Made by a program: the position numbers and the translations under genes. 64,000 nucleotides of DNA from positions 822,611 to 886,610 of the forward strand of contig NZ_PXYI01000002.1 in assembly GCF_003012735.1 (NCBI RefSeq), written 5' to 3'. Within the stretch, counting starts at the first letter, position 1. The number at the start of each line of letters is the position of its first letter. This document shows, piece by piece, positions 42,501 to 47,071 of the stretch. The DNA is from Allosphingosinicella deserti (GTDB lineage Bacteria > Pseudomonadota > Alphaproteobacteria > Sphingomonadales > Sphingomonadaceae). The notes beneath the pieces are model-generated. The model ran no database searches, was not told the DNA's origin, and saw only the letters and a program-made list of their open reading frames with translations.

Positions 42501-44349
42501 CACGCACAATGCGTCGACGTTCAAGCCCTATGATCCTGCCGAGGCGATGGGCGAGACCAGCCCGACCACGCCCAAGCCGCAGACGCAGAAGAGCAACAAG
42601 TGCGGCGTGTTCGGGGCCGTGCTCCTAGCCGTCGTGGCGATCGCGGTGACCGTCGTCACCTCGGGCGCTCTCTTGGCAGCTACAGGCGCGGTTCAAGGCG
42701 GGCTCAGCGCTGGCATATCGGCGACGTTGGGCATCGGCGGTGTCACGGGCGCAGCGGCGGGCGTCACCGCAGGGTCGTTTATCGCGGCCGGGGCTATTGG
42801 CGGTGCGGTTGGTTCTGCAGCCAGCCAAGGTCTCGGCGTGCTCACCGGCTTGCAGGACAGCTTTAGCTGGAAAGGGGTGGCTCTTGGCTCGCTTGGTGGA
42901 GCCGTAGGTGGAGCCACTGGTGTGGGCGGTCTCTTTGGAAAGTCGGGAGCCTTCGCTGGTTTTGGAGGAACATTCGCGCAGGGAGCGTTGCGGGGCGTCC
43001 TGGCAAGTGGCCTGACGCAGGGGATTGCGGTCGCCAGTGGACTTCAGTCCAAGTTGAATTGGGTCGGCGTCGCAGCCGCGGGTGTCGGTGGTGGTGTCGC
43101 GGCCAGCGTTGGGGGCGCTTTACGGATGAACGCTGCCGATCTGTCAGCGACCGCCGTAGGAAAAAGCCTTGTGGCTGGCATGGCAGGTGGCATTGCCAAC
43201 GCCGCAAGCCGCAGCTTGCTCGATGGCTCTGATTTTGGCGACAACGTCATTGCGGCGCTCCCGGATGTTATTGCATCGACCATCGGAGGGTTGATCGGTG
43301 CGGCGGCAACCAAGAACTACCTAGCGTCTTCTGAAGGGGCGACCTGGGGTATTCTCGTGTCAGCCAGAGGGCCCGGAGCCCTCATGCAGAATGAGCGAGC
43401 GCCCTTTGCAGATCTCGTTGCCGCGACGGAGCTCCTCAAGACGAATCCGACCAGTCAGGAATATCAATCTCAATATCATCAGATGCTGGACGCCTTGCTT
43501 AACGAGGCATCAAAAACTCCGTACGGTCTTCAACAGGTGGAGGGCTTTAGGCGCGAACTCGGGCTAGGCGGCTCAGGGGCACTCGTGTCGGGCGGATCCG
43601 AGGAGATCGTGGGCGTAAAAACCTACTACCTGGGAAAACCCATAGATCGTGCCGGCATTTGGATTGGCAAAGCTAAGAGCCAAATCGAAAACCAAGTGTC
43701 GCAATTTCTTGCAGAACGGCCGGGCGCGGCTCTCATTCTGAACGTCGCTAACGTCGGCTTTACGGTAGCAGGAGGACCGATAAGGTACGGCGTTGGGAGT
43801 GCTTTGGAAATCTTCGGGGAGAGTGTTCGTGGGTGGATAGCCGATGGCTATCGGGGTGCCGATTGGGATGACACCAATGCCACACGAGGCGGGTCTGGCA
43901 TCCACTTCGCTGCATCCGCACTTGCAGGTTCCGGGGTCATCAAAATGGGCATCCTGGCTGGCGTTCGGCCAGACGCGAGGATCAGTTCGTCGCTCATCCC
44001 GGGTGTGGTTCAGTCGCGAATAAACTTGAATCATCGCGGCGTGGATGGTCGAGAAGTCCGCGGACCGGCAAAGGCTGGATGGGAGCATGCCGTAGCCGGT
44101 CACTTCAACCCGGCCAAAGCCGACAAAAGCCAGTTTATAATTTCTCAAGACCAACTTCAGAATATACTTACTAGTGATACAGTCTTGAAAGCTTCCGTAG
44201 CGAGATTGAGTAGTAACAGGTTTAAGAGGGTTGTCGATGTAGGTCTCGTCGGAAGGCTATCTGCAAATAGAGGCGGTGCAAGCACTAACTTCATCACCGT
44301 ATATACTGATAGATTTGGAAACTTGCTAACTGTACACCCAGGAAAGTGA
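30526..44349 (+). CDS. Rhs2: giant YD-repeat polymorphic toxin with unassigned C-terminal toxin
   Basis: A 4607-aa paralog of Rhs1. I chose ATG at 30526 (MVAIFTGGG after a gggggg ribosome site), matching Rhs1. The order is an N-terminal module and YD repeats, a pair of jelly-roll-like modules (about 430-700), four tandem repeats of about 171 aa (about 820-1500), a second copy of the jelly-roll pair (about 1605-1870), more YD repeats, LysM (about 3940-3991) and a glycine-rich hydrophobic stretch (about 4030-4270). Unlike Rhs1 it has no Hint domain. The last 80-120 residues (from GHFNPAKADKSQF, His4526, through VVDVG to TVYTDRFGNLLTVHPG) resemble tails of CdiA-type nuclease toxins, but I cannot assign the family. 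The DNA becomes AT-rich here. Confidence 0.9.
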   Translation: MVAIFTGGGTGLERGSGALLGRAGLLGSSSLGRNGEQVFVNAATGNLVIRQSDEILIGRGPDAAIDRTYNSQSAVPQDNGGRWRQSTERRIHALTGTVNAAGSSVRRVSADGSDILYTYDVARSLYRTTQGAGAHDSLAFGSGAWTWTDGSTQVRETYAAYTDHWRIASEVDSSGNTLTFAYTGANLARITTADGGFVDYAWSGGNITAIVTGSTDLVTAAARTLTRTRYGYDGLSRLTTVTVDISPEDNSIADGRTYVTMYSYDGNSNRIATIAQTDGSLLAIGYTGELVTSLTETVAAGVTRVTTLAYGTTSTLITDPAGQVTRLDYSAAGERSLEKITAPAPSAGATPHVVSFTYDPATGDVASVTDAQGGVERFVYDGAGNLAVSIGADGNAVTRVYGTRNELISESRSTSSGGTQASNLIPNALLLEGTGGWQFDNVERVAGGVGDPVPFYARSVGGQSAGLSRSRVPLTSSASSFDLSLTYKVGKPGTQVKFGAFWYDAEGRFLKEDYFNHWPTDTAWTTSSHEITKPAGAAYYSPFFVTYAANDICFAAPSLTESNLIPNANLLDGTAGWQLDNVERVAGGVGDPAPFYVRSVGTQPAGLSRNQVPLTSGASSFELSLTYKVGQPGAQVKFGVFWYDAEGRFLKEDYFNHWPTDTAWTTSSHEITKPAGAAYYSPFFVTYAPVDHCFAAPRLEAVGVDVTRFVHDAKGRLRYTISPGAGVVEHRYSSAGNLEYTIEYPEHRCDLSALAAGQLVTEAQMDGWRNALVDRSGVKVTYRSYDARGNLTAETRYDGATVQGLPIGASASPAPSVTVPILAGRNTAVTAQADGSYRVVKTSGVNNSYDASAFGSAGFSGDFVLLLRPQQTDRYLIGGMSRSPASTTSYLGVDYGLEVGPGGSVAFVEGSGYGGLGTTVTTGECLWVARVGTTLYYLKGATFDQAVAAGALRSVAGVGGTLYFDAALYSAGAAFDVALSGVADPAYMPVSAPISAGANTSVVAQADGSYRIAKTSGGQAAYDASITSSTAFSGDFVLRMRPRRTDRYFTAGVSTAPAASNSYTGINYGIEFGIGGNVQYIEGTAYQSLATGYAAGEDFWLVRSGETIYYFRGPTLEQAVQAGALRSVTGVIGTLYVDVAIYSLDAECDLAIADPQSAVSAAIVGHKNTLVTDLGNGSFRVRKAAGSAGAYDASVRSSATFTGDFALRLQPRQSDKHFIGGVATNPNASDSYTNLDFGIELLADGRLFYVEGAGYGALESRYVAGDTLWLTRVGDTISYYKGNTLDQAIAAGALRSVISGGIGPVCFDAAIYSVGAECDVAIDTPMAMRARAQGAAISGYQNTVVTAQVDGSFRIRKAAGAVNGYDASVRSAQSFPGDFVLRLRPQQGDRYFIGGVSRNPDASNSFTNIDAGIEMLADGRLFYVEGTGYGSLGARYAAGDTLWLRRVGSNLSYYKGASLEQAVAAGPLRVVSGSALGTVSFDSAIYSLGAECDVAIWGESGGEPAMSGAGVRAVRYSYDQAGRLLSRQAGGEASETFVYDGLGRMVASVDTAGGRTSIAFNDSASRTIVTLASGLVQTSTFNRAGELIASTNSSALNLIPNADLLEGTGGWQFDNVERVAGGVGDPVPFYARSVGGQSAGLSRSRVPLTSSASSFDLSLTYKVGKPGTQVKFGAFWYDAEGRFLKEDYFNHWPTDTAWTTSSHEITKPAGAAYYSPFFVTYAANDICFAAPSLTESNLIPNANLLDGTAGWQLDNVERVAGGVGDPAPFYVRSVGTQPAGLSRNQVPLTSGASSFELSLTYKVGQPGAQVKFGVFWYDAEGRFLKEDYFNHWPTDTAWTTSSHEITKPAGAAYYSPFFVTYAPVDHCFAAPRLQPSREGAIESAATVYKYDQLGRLRVSTDATGRNAYFVYDRLGRKVADVDHLGQIVEYRYDANGGIVATARYATGLTAAQLAGLADPMVAVDIAGLRPTAQESDLWNWNVHDREGRLLAAIEGDGSVTAYGYDAAGRLVRTTAFQNRLTAAQLAGFKTNPPEAPILPAGSTGDSIARKFYDKDGRLVAALNGEGFLSRAVFDLAGQKVEEIAYASPVQAALRATGSLDQLIAAAASGVADRRTRFIHDGQGALRFQVDALNHVTEFTYNAAGKVTATVSHSGTIATTSDYSFHNVKALVAAAATTSEEPRRASIVYDAAGRAAYTIDGEGAVTGFVYDEVGQVVKTIRFAGRWTVGLPTLAVLEAWAGSVSGDAANRVTRNVYDDRGLLRFVIDAEGFVTRHDYDAAGRQIGETRWDAAVVPADYGFAMLQSLPTGTFVHRTFVYDNSGRLTETVDAAGGRTRLSYNANGTLGARVTAYGTADASTVAYTYDNAGHVVAEHRGYGTSDPAITRYVYDGHGNVVEITDPLGNKTLRSHDRLGRLLTETNAESGIVSYEYDAFGGVVKTTDARGNATYQYYDRAGRLTISRDAENHVTETAYTPFGEVKSVTRRSQRATNAAAVGTLPIVASDAKDATTHFEYDRLGRVVKTIDAEGSFETYKLDAFGQRIEVRNKLGGVTLNSFDRRGLLVAETLPMSSVKPDGTTQATTVTNRFKYDARGNRLEMVEASGLAEARTTLSFYDRADRLTETRIILKEADRTSPDAETPRERYKYDQLGRLIETVSALGARTLFYYDKLGRKVAEVNAVGTLTTHTHDKNGNLTSTRVYGTAVALPTSAGGAAPGAPSGPYRETLYVYDKLGRLTKTSVANILTGAWNGSAYATATGTLTTQYDYDANGNVVKVTDANGNAALSYYDRNNRRVGQVDQEKYLTAWSFDAEGNVLSERRYATQASGTPVVTAPPTLPTHVNDRVTDFSYDKNGNRQVERRWLDGTKAGAGDSFVRYAYNGLGQVTSKQEATGDTTTYRYDLAGRLETEKRQGFVDHSGAAVSPTTNYRYDGLNNLVRTAEGMAGERVTRYVYGAGGRLASMTNAAGGEFSYVYDAAGNKIRESYARRQVQSVNAQGVVTYRDLTEAVIETRDVLGRVTGQALASWNGGTWVNGDRQDTAYNSFGEVSARGTNGLWQEQFAYNAAGQLTATNSGGGVWRYFVYDNAGNQTLAVESEGTDLAGKTLDQVLALARGNGAWAGATYVDGINTTITIVDKRGQATTTAAMKRQLSATVSAVDIATTKGYNAFGEVAWEKNAEGAQTSYVYNTMGRVRSIVRPTVSVTSENGTRQQVAPTEYFSYDLSGRLTGTTDANGNVTTRQLLAGTGYGGSEALVTVETHADGGVSRIIYDQFGDARVIRNELETSASHTLRSVHDETRNYDNLGRLVLQTERGGLTHAYTYDLLGRRILHTNTVLGSANAEITDYDLQGRVTRQVAFGGDTTTTSYAWDATLKTAGVTVGGWATTTTLANTLTSIEKEDVFGHALYKKDLGGRISEMSYDKAGRLTARTGAGAMSWTWLNSGLVDTITVTTGVATGDNWTRKTTSHSYDLLGNLAAQKTVDAGSERYNFFYRDGEPEVYINTWSTVTQDATADYDTLGRLVWWSEAGTGTAPAARTDYEYDANGNIRRTLASYRALDTNGTASTSASTQDLWYRYDKMNRVTTAKGSLQNGQIVGGEINTYNVAGQRKTTTKTVAASASIPNPYDYDGTQPYIEQGYEGQRLETYVYDAAGNLDLVYGIDGGWEQRPDGTIVGLPPSGTGSRIADYDYDGLGRVTRQLDYDASGTVVQYQRDVTYNTKSQITGETTNTRRGSDRFRTIVVNDYGTGTAYALGAVVWSTSQNDKFVNGSGTAATGSANPLDTRTDNTIGWYDGAVTTKVRFDENTASTSNTVFNTTYSYNDAGQLQSATVNDGRPRKVTYTNDMTGQVIRRDEADNKIPTQSQPNLNGDPHEVWYRFGGKQMGYVGNNGTLDTDYQSSVSNRTATAGTGAFRNGGAYGGFHADFDLSTSALTSYSQGGSGGSYTVQGGETLTSIAAQLWGDASLWYKLAEANGLSASNALMEGQRLTIPAGVMKNTHNASTFKPYDPAEAMGETSPTTPKPQTQKSNKCGVFGAVLLAVVAIAVTVVTSGALLAATGAVQGGLSAGISATLGIGGVTGAAAGVTAGSFIAAGAIGGAVGSAASQGLGVLTGLQDSFSWKGVALGSLGGAVGGATGVGGLFGKSGAFAGFGGTFAQGALRGVLASGLTQGIAVASGLQSKLNWVGVAAAGVGGGVAASVGGALRMNAADLSATAVGKSLVAGMAGGIANAASRSLLDGSDFGDNVIAALPDVIASTIGGLIGAAATKNYLASSEGATWGILVSARGPGALMQNERAPFADLVAATELLKTNPTSQEYQSQYHQMLDALLNEASKTPYGLQQVEGFRRELGLGGSGALVSGGSEEIVGVKTYYLGKPIDRAGIWIGKAKSQIENQVSQFLAERPGAALILNVANVGFTVAGGPIRYGVGSALEIFGESVRGWIADGYRGADWDDTNATRGGSGIHFAASALAGSGVIKMGILAGVRPDARISSSLIPGVVQSRINLNHRGVDGREVRGPAKAGWEHAVAGHFNPAKADKSQFIISQDQLQNILTSDTVLKASVARLSSNRFKRVVDVGLVGRLSANRGGASTNFITVYTDRFGNLLTVHPGK
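31814..32621 (+). repeat. 808-bp internal repeat of Rhs2, copy 1
   Basis: Encodes two tandem jelly-roll-like modules (NLIPN...LLEGTGGW and NLIPNANLLDGTAGW, each with WYDAEGRFLKEDYF). An apparently identical copy lies 3522 bases downstream in frame. Each module is homologous to those in Rhs1. Confidence 0.92.
32983..35030 (+). repeat. Four tandem 171-aa domains in Rhs2
   Basis: Four diverged copies start near 32989, 33500, 34012 and 34531, a period of 511-519 bases. Each follows the pattern tAqaDGSyRv.K..g....YDAS, then FsGDFvLrlrPqq.DRYfiGG, then LYYLKG..(L)eQAvaAGaLRsV and a closing cDvAi. The strand-rich pattern suggests a lectin-like sandwich. Rhs1 has no such array. I do not recognise the family. 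Confidence 0.85.
35336..36143 (+). repeat. 808-bp internal repeat of Rhs2, copy 2
   Basis: Copy of 31814-32621, apparently base-for-base identical, including third codon positions, with unrelated sequence on both sides. This points to very recent duplication or gene conversion. Confidence 0.92.
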
Positions 44350-44351
44350 TT

Positions 44352-44726
44352 ATGCTGGAACAGGCAATTTTTGACGTCGCTGATCTAAACGAACGACTTT
44401 CACGTGGGAAGATATTTCTCGATGCATATGAAGGAATGAACGATTCTAGCGTATTGTTTAAATGTCTAGAGGAAATTGGATTTCATTCAGGTGATTTCAT
44501 CATCATATCGTTGACTCCCGATGGAGATGATACCATGGTAGGACGTTTGATGACCAGGGATAAAGATGTTTATGAATTCGATCTCAATCTCAACGAAGGC
44601 TTTTTCCAGAATTCGCATATTGAAAAGGTTAAGTCGGTTAAAGACATATCGATGACTGGCAAGTCGAACAAATTCGAGGATTTAGAAGAGTTGGCGGCGA
44701 TCCGTATTCTTGAAGGTCTGGACTGA
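44352..44726 (+). CDS. Putative immunity protein for the Rhs2 toxin
   Basis: A 124-aa acidic, AT-rich gene starting 2 bases after the Rhs2 stop. ATG at 44352 has an agga site about 8 bases upstream; a GTG at 44346 overlapping the Rhs2 stop is too close to that site. The sequence (for example FHSGDFIIISLTPDGDDTMV and YEFDLNLNEGFFQ) is not a family I recognise. Position right after a polymorphic toxin tip, small size and low GC are the usual marks of a cognate immunity gene, so the call is by context only. Confidence 0.7.
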   Translation: MLEQAIFDVADLNERLSRGKIFLDAYEGMNDSSVLFKCLEEIGFHSGDFIIISLTPDGDDTMVGRLMTRDKDVYEFDLNLNEGFFQNSHIEKVKSVKDISMTGKSNKFEDLEELAAIRILEGLD

Positions 44727-44939
44727 GGTTGTTTGAAGTTGCCGTGGAATGGGGTGGACGATGTAGACTCATCCTCCGAGCTGCACCGGTAGTGCATTCA
44801 ATTGGCATCTGTCTGGCGGTGTGAGGAAATTTGGCGCATGGTCCGCGTTGCTCGAGCTCTCTTTCCTGGTCTCCCGCCACGCCCATCCCAAATATCGCCG
44901 TTCGGCCTGCAAGTTGACATGCGGCGGGGGGACCGGGTC

Positions 44940-46187
44940 ATGGACGACGATTGCACCATCTTCGTGCGGAACCAGGAGGATGGCGTCGTTCCAGCCTCTG
45001 GAGTCGTGGTAATTGCCGACGATACCGACGGTGTTCAATTCACCCAGGCGGAGCAGGGCGGCGCTGGCGAGCTCTACTATAGTTCAGATGAGTTCGGGCA
45101 GCCGGAAGGCGTCATCGTCACGCCGCAGGTGCCCGGCTATTGGGTCACCCATGCCGAGGATGCGTGCGACGGGAGCACCGTGATATGCCCCGAGATCGAC
45201 CGTCCTGGCGAAGCAGGATGGTGGCACCGCCTGCTCGAAGACCACGCCGTCGACCCGCAGCGCGGTGCCGGGATCCGTATCGGGATTGTCGACAGCGGGT
45301 TTGCGCCCCAGGCTGGGCTCGAGCACGTGCGATTCCTGTCAAGGCCGGGAGAAAGACATGATGAGCAGCCGAGGGGACCCTTCTGGCGTCATGGCGAGGT
45401 TGTCTGTCGGGTCATCGGGGATCGGGCCGCTCCTGCCTGCTGCGCTCCGATCGCGCCTGGTGCGGACTTGCTCTTCGCCAGTGCCAGTTTCACCCGCAGG
45501 ACGCTTCGGCACAAACGCTTCCTTTTCCCGGCAGCACTCGAGCCGTGCGAGCTCGATCTGGACCCGACCCATGTCGCCGATGCTGTCTCGAGAATGGTGC
45601 TCGAGGAACGGGTGCACTTGATCAATCTCAGCCTGGGCACCTTCGACGAGCTTCCGGACGAGACCGGGCTCGCCGAGGCGATCGAGCTGGCCTGGTCGGA
45701 GGGCGTTCTCGTAGTCTGCGCCGCCGGAAACGAGCCTTATGACCGCGCAGCATTTCCAGCGGTGCGCGACGATTGCGTCGGCGTCGGAGCCATCGGGCGG
45801 CGGGGCTGGGGCCCACCCGAAGGCCTTGGCCGTTTCTCGGAAGCCCTCTCGGAAGAGGATGGAGAGGTTCACGGCGAGGCAATCTTCTACTCGCCACTGA
45901 GCGCTTATGGAGATGGCGTCGATGTGGTGGGGCCGGGCGTGAGCATTCTGGTTGCAAGGGAAGGTCGTCCAGCGTTCGACGTGACGGGCACCTCGTTCGC
46001 TGCGCCGATCGTCACGGGACTGCTGGCGGTTGATCTCGCCGGCGATGAGGCTTATCTTGCGATGCCGGCGGACGCTCGACGCGCGGCTCATGCGAGGCAA
46101 CGACTTGCCGACTTGTGCATTCGAACGGGTGTGGATGAAGAATGGGAGGGCCATGGTCTCCCTTGGCTATGCGATACCCGACCTTAA
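44940..46187 (+). CDS. Subtilisin-like serine protease (S8 family)
   Basis: A 415-aa protease. The catalytic triad is visible: Asp118 in GIRIGIVDSGF, His151 in FWRHGEVVCRV and Ser352 in VTGTSFAAPIVTG. The oxyanion Asn sits in VVCAAGNEPYD. The first 110 residues are an unrecognised domain with no signal peptide, so it is probably cytoplasmic. The ATG at 44940 follows a ggggg site; upstream starts at 44838 (ATG) or 44919 (ATG) are possible. It is followed 27 bases later by a small basic protein gene, likely in one transcript. The substrate is unknown; processing of nearby proteins is possible but not shown. Confidence 0.87.
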   Translation: MDDDCTIFVRNQEDGVVPASGVVVIADDTDGVQFTQAEQGGAGELYYSSDEFGQPEGVIVTPQVPGYWVTHAEDACDGSTVICPEIDRPGEAGWWHRLLEDHAVDPQRGAGIRIGIVDSGFAPQAGLEHVRFLSRPGERHDEQPRGPFWRHGEVVCRVIGDRAAPACCAPIAPGADLLFASASFTRRTLRHKRFLFPAALEPCELDLDPTHVADAVSRMVLEERVHLINLSLGTFDELPDETGLAEAIELAWSEGVLVVCAAGNEPYDRAAFPAVRDDCVGVGAIGRRGWGPPEGLGRFSEALSEEDGEVHGEAIFYSPLSAYGDGVDVVGPGVSILVAREGRPAFDVTGTSFAAPIVTGLLAVDLAGDEAYLAMPADARRAAHARQRLADLCIRTGVDEEWEGHGLPWLCDTRP

Positions 46188-46214
46188 TCTTCTCCCTGTA
46201 CGGAAGAGCATATC

Positions 46215-46547
46215 ATGAGTGACAGCGATCTCAGGCAGCTGATTGTGACGATGCGGAAAGATTGCGCTCGTCTATATGCGGCAGGTCGATTGCCCCTCGA
46301 TGGCGACAGCCTTCTCGGCAGGTTCTCGACGGCAGAGCTGATCGGTGAGCCGGGATACAGCATGCGCGTCGTCGTGAACCGGACCGAGTTCGCCGAACTC
46401 TGCCGCGCGCTGTCAGCGAACTTCGTCGTCGAGCCCGATCACACCCTCCAGACATTCGAGACGCGCAAGGCGCGGCTCAAGCGGCCGGGTCGTCGGCGGA
46501 CCCTCCGCATCGTGAGAAAGCCTTCGAGCGCCAGCGCCTCCGCCTGA
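46215..46547 (+). CDS. Small hypothetical protein downstream of the S8 protease
   Basis: A 110-aa protein with an ordered N-terminal part (MSDSDLRQLIVTMRKDCARL, then EPGYSMRVVVNRTEFAELCR) and a strongly basic, probably disordered tail (KARLKRPGRRRTLRIVRK). It has no signal peptide and no known motif. The close spacing after the protease gene suggests joint function, as substrate, inhibitor or adaptor; this is inference. Confidence 0.65.
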   Translation: MSDSDLRQLIVTMRKDCARLYAAGRLPLDGDSLLGRFSTAELIGEPGYSMRVVVNRTEFAELCRALSANFVVEPDHTLQTFETRKARLKRPGRRRTLRIVRKPSSASASA

Positions 46548-47071
46548 GTAACCATGCGGAAAAGGCCGGAATGATCGGCTGACGCCGACGGACACCGGAT
46601 CTCCGACCGGCATTTGAGTGCGCCCTGATCCGCAGGCCGCTCTTGCAGCCGGGACAGCGTCTTTCGCCGTCTTGCGATCGCCGCATTCCCTGCGAAGCTA
46701 ATCTTTGTCGGGCAAGCTCACAGTCCGCAGGGAATCTCACTCAGGCAGTAGGCGATTACGTTTTTCTTCGGGATCGTTGATGCCGGGAGCGAGGCTCGTC
46801 GCCCGTGACATGGTGCGCGTCCAAGACCGCACGTAACGCGGCCGCCATTTTCCCATGCGCGGCCGCGCCGGGGCTGCTGCTGCGGGGATATTTGAAAGGT
46901 AGGGCGCGAAAGACGTCTGACTGGCACTCCCAAATCAGCCGCCAGCTTTGCCGCTTCGAATGCAACCAAAACTTTGACTTGTCATTGCGACCGGGAGTCC
47001 GGAAGATGTCGGACGTCCGGTCGTCAATGTATTCGTCGCGGCGCGTTCCACTTCAGCTCTGGGGGCGTCAC
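46548..47071. other. Intergenic region before the patatin gene
   Basis: A spacer of about 520 bases. The patatin frame is open back to 46805, but residues encoded before 47006 look non-coding (MTWCASKTARNAAAIFPC). I see no convincing terminator, RNA or other gene. Confidence 0.5.

Noticed and set aside
16185..44349. CRISPR-like or tandem satellite repeats in the Rhs genes
   Set aside because: The repetition follows protein YD motifs with varying spacing and has no constant repeat-spacer pattern.
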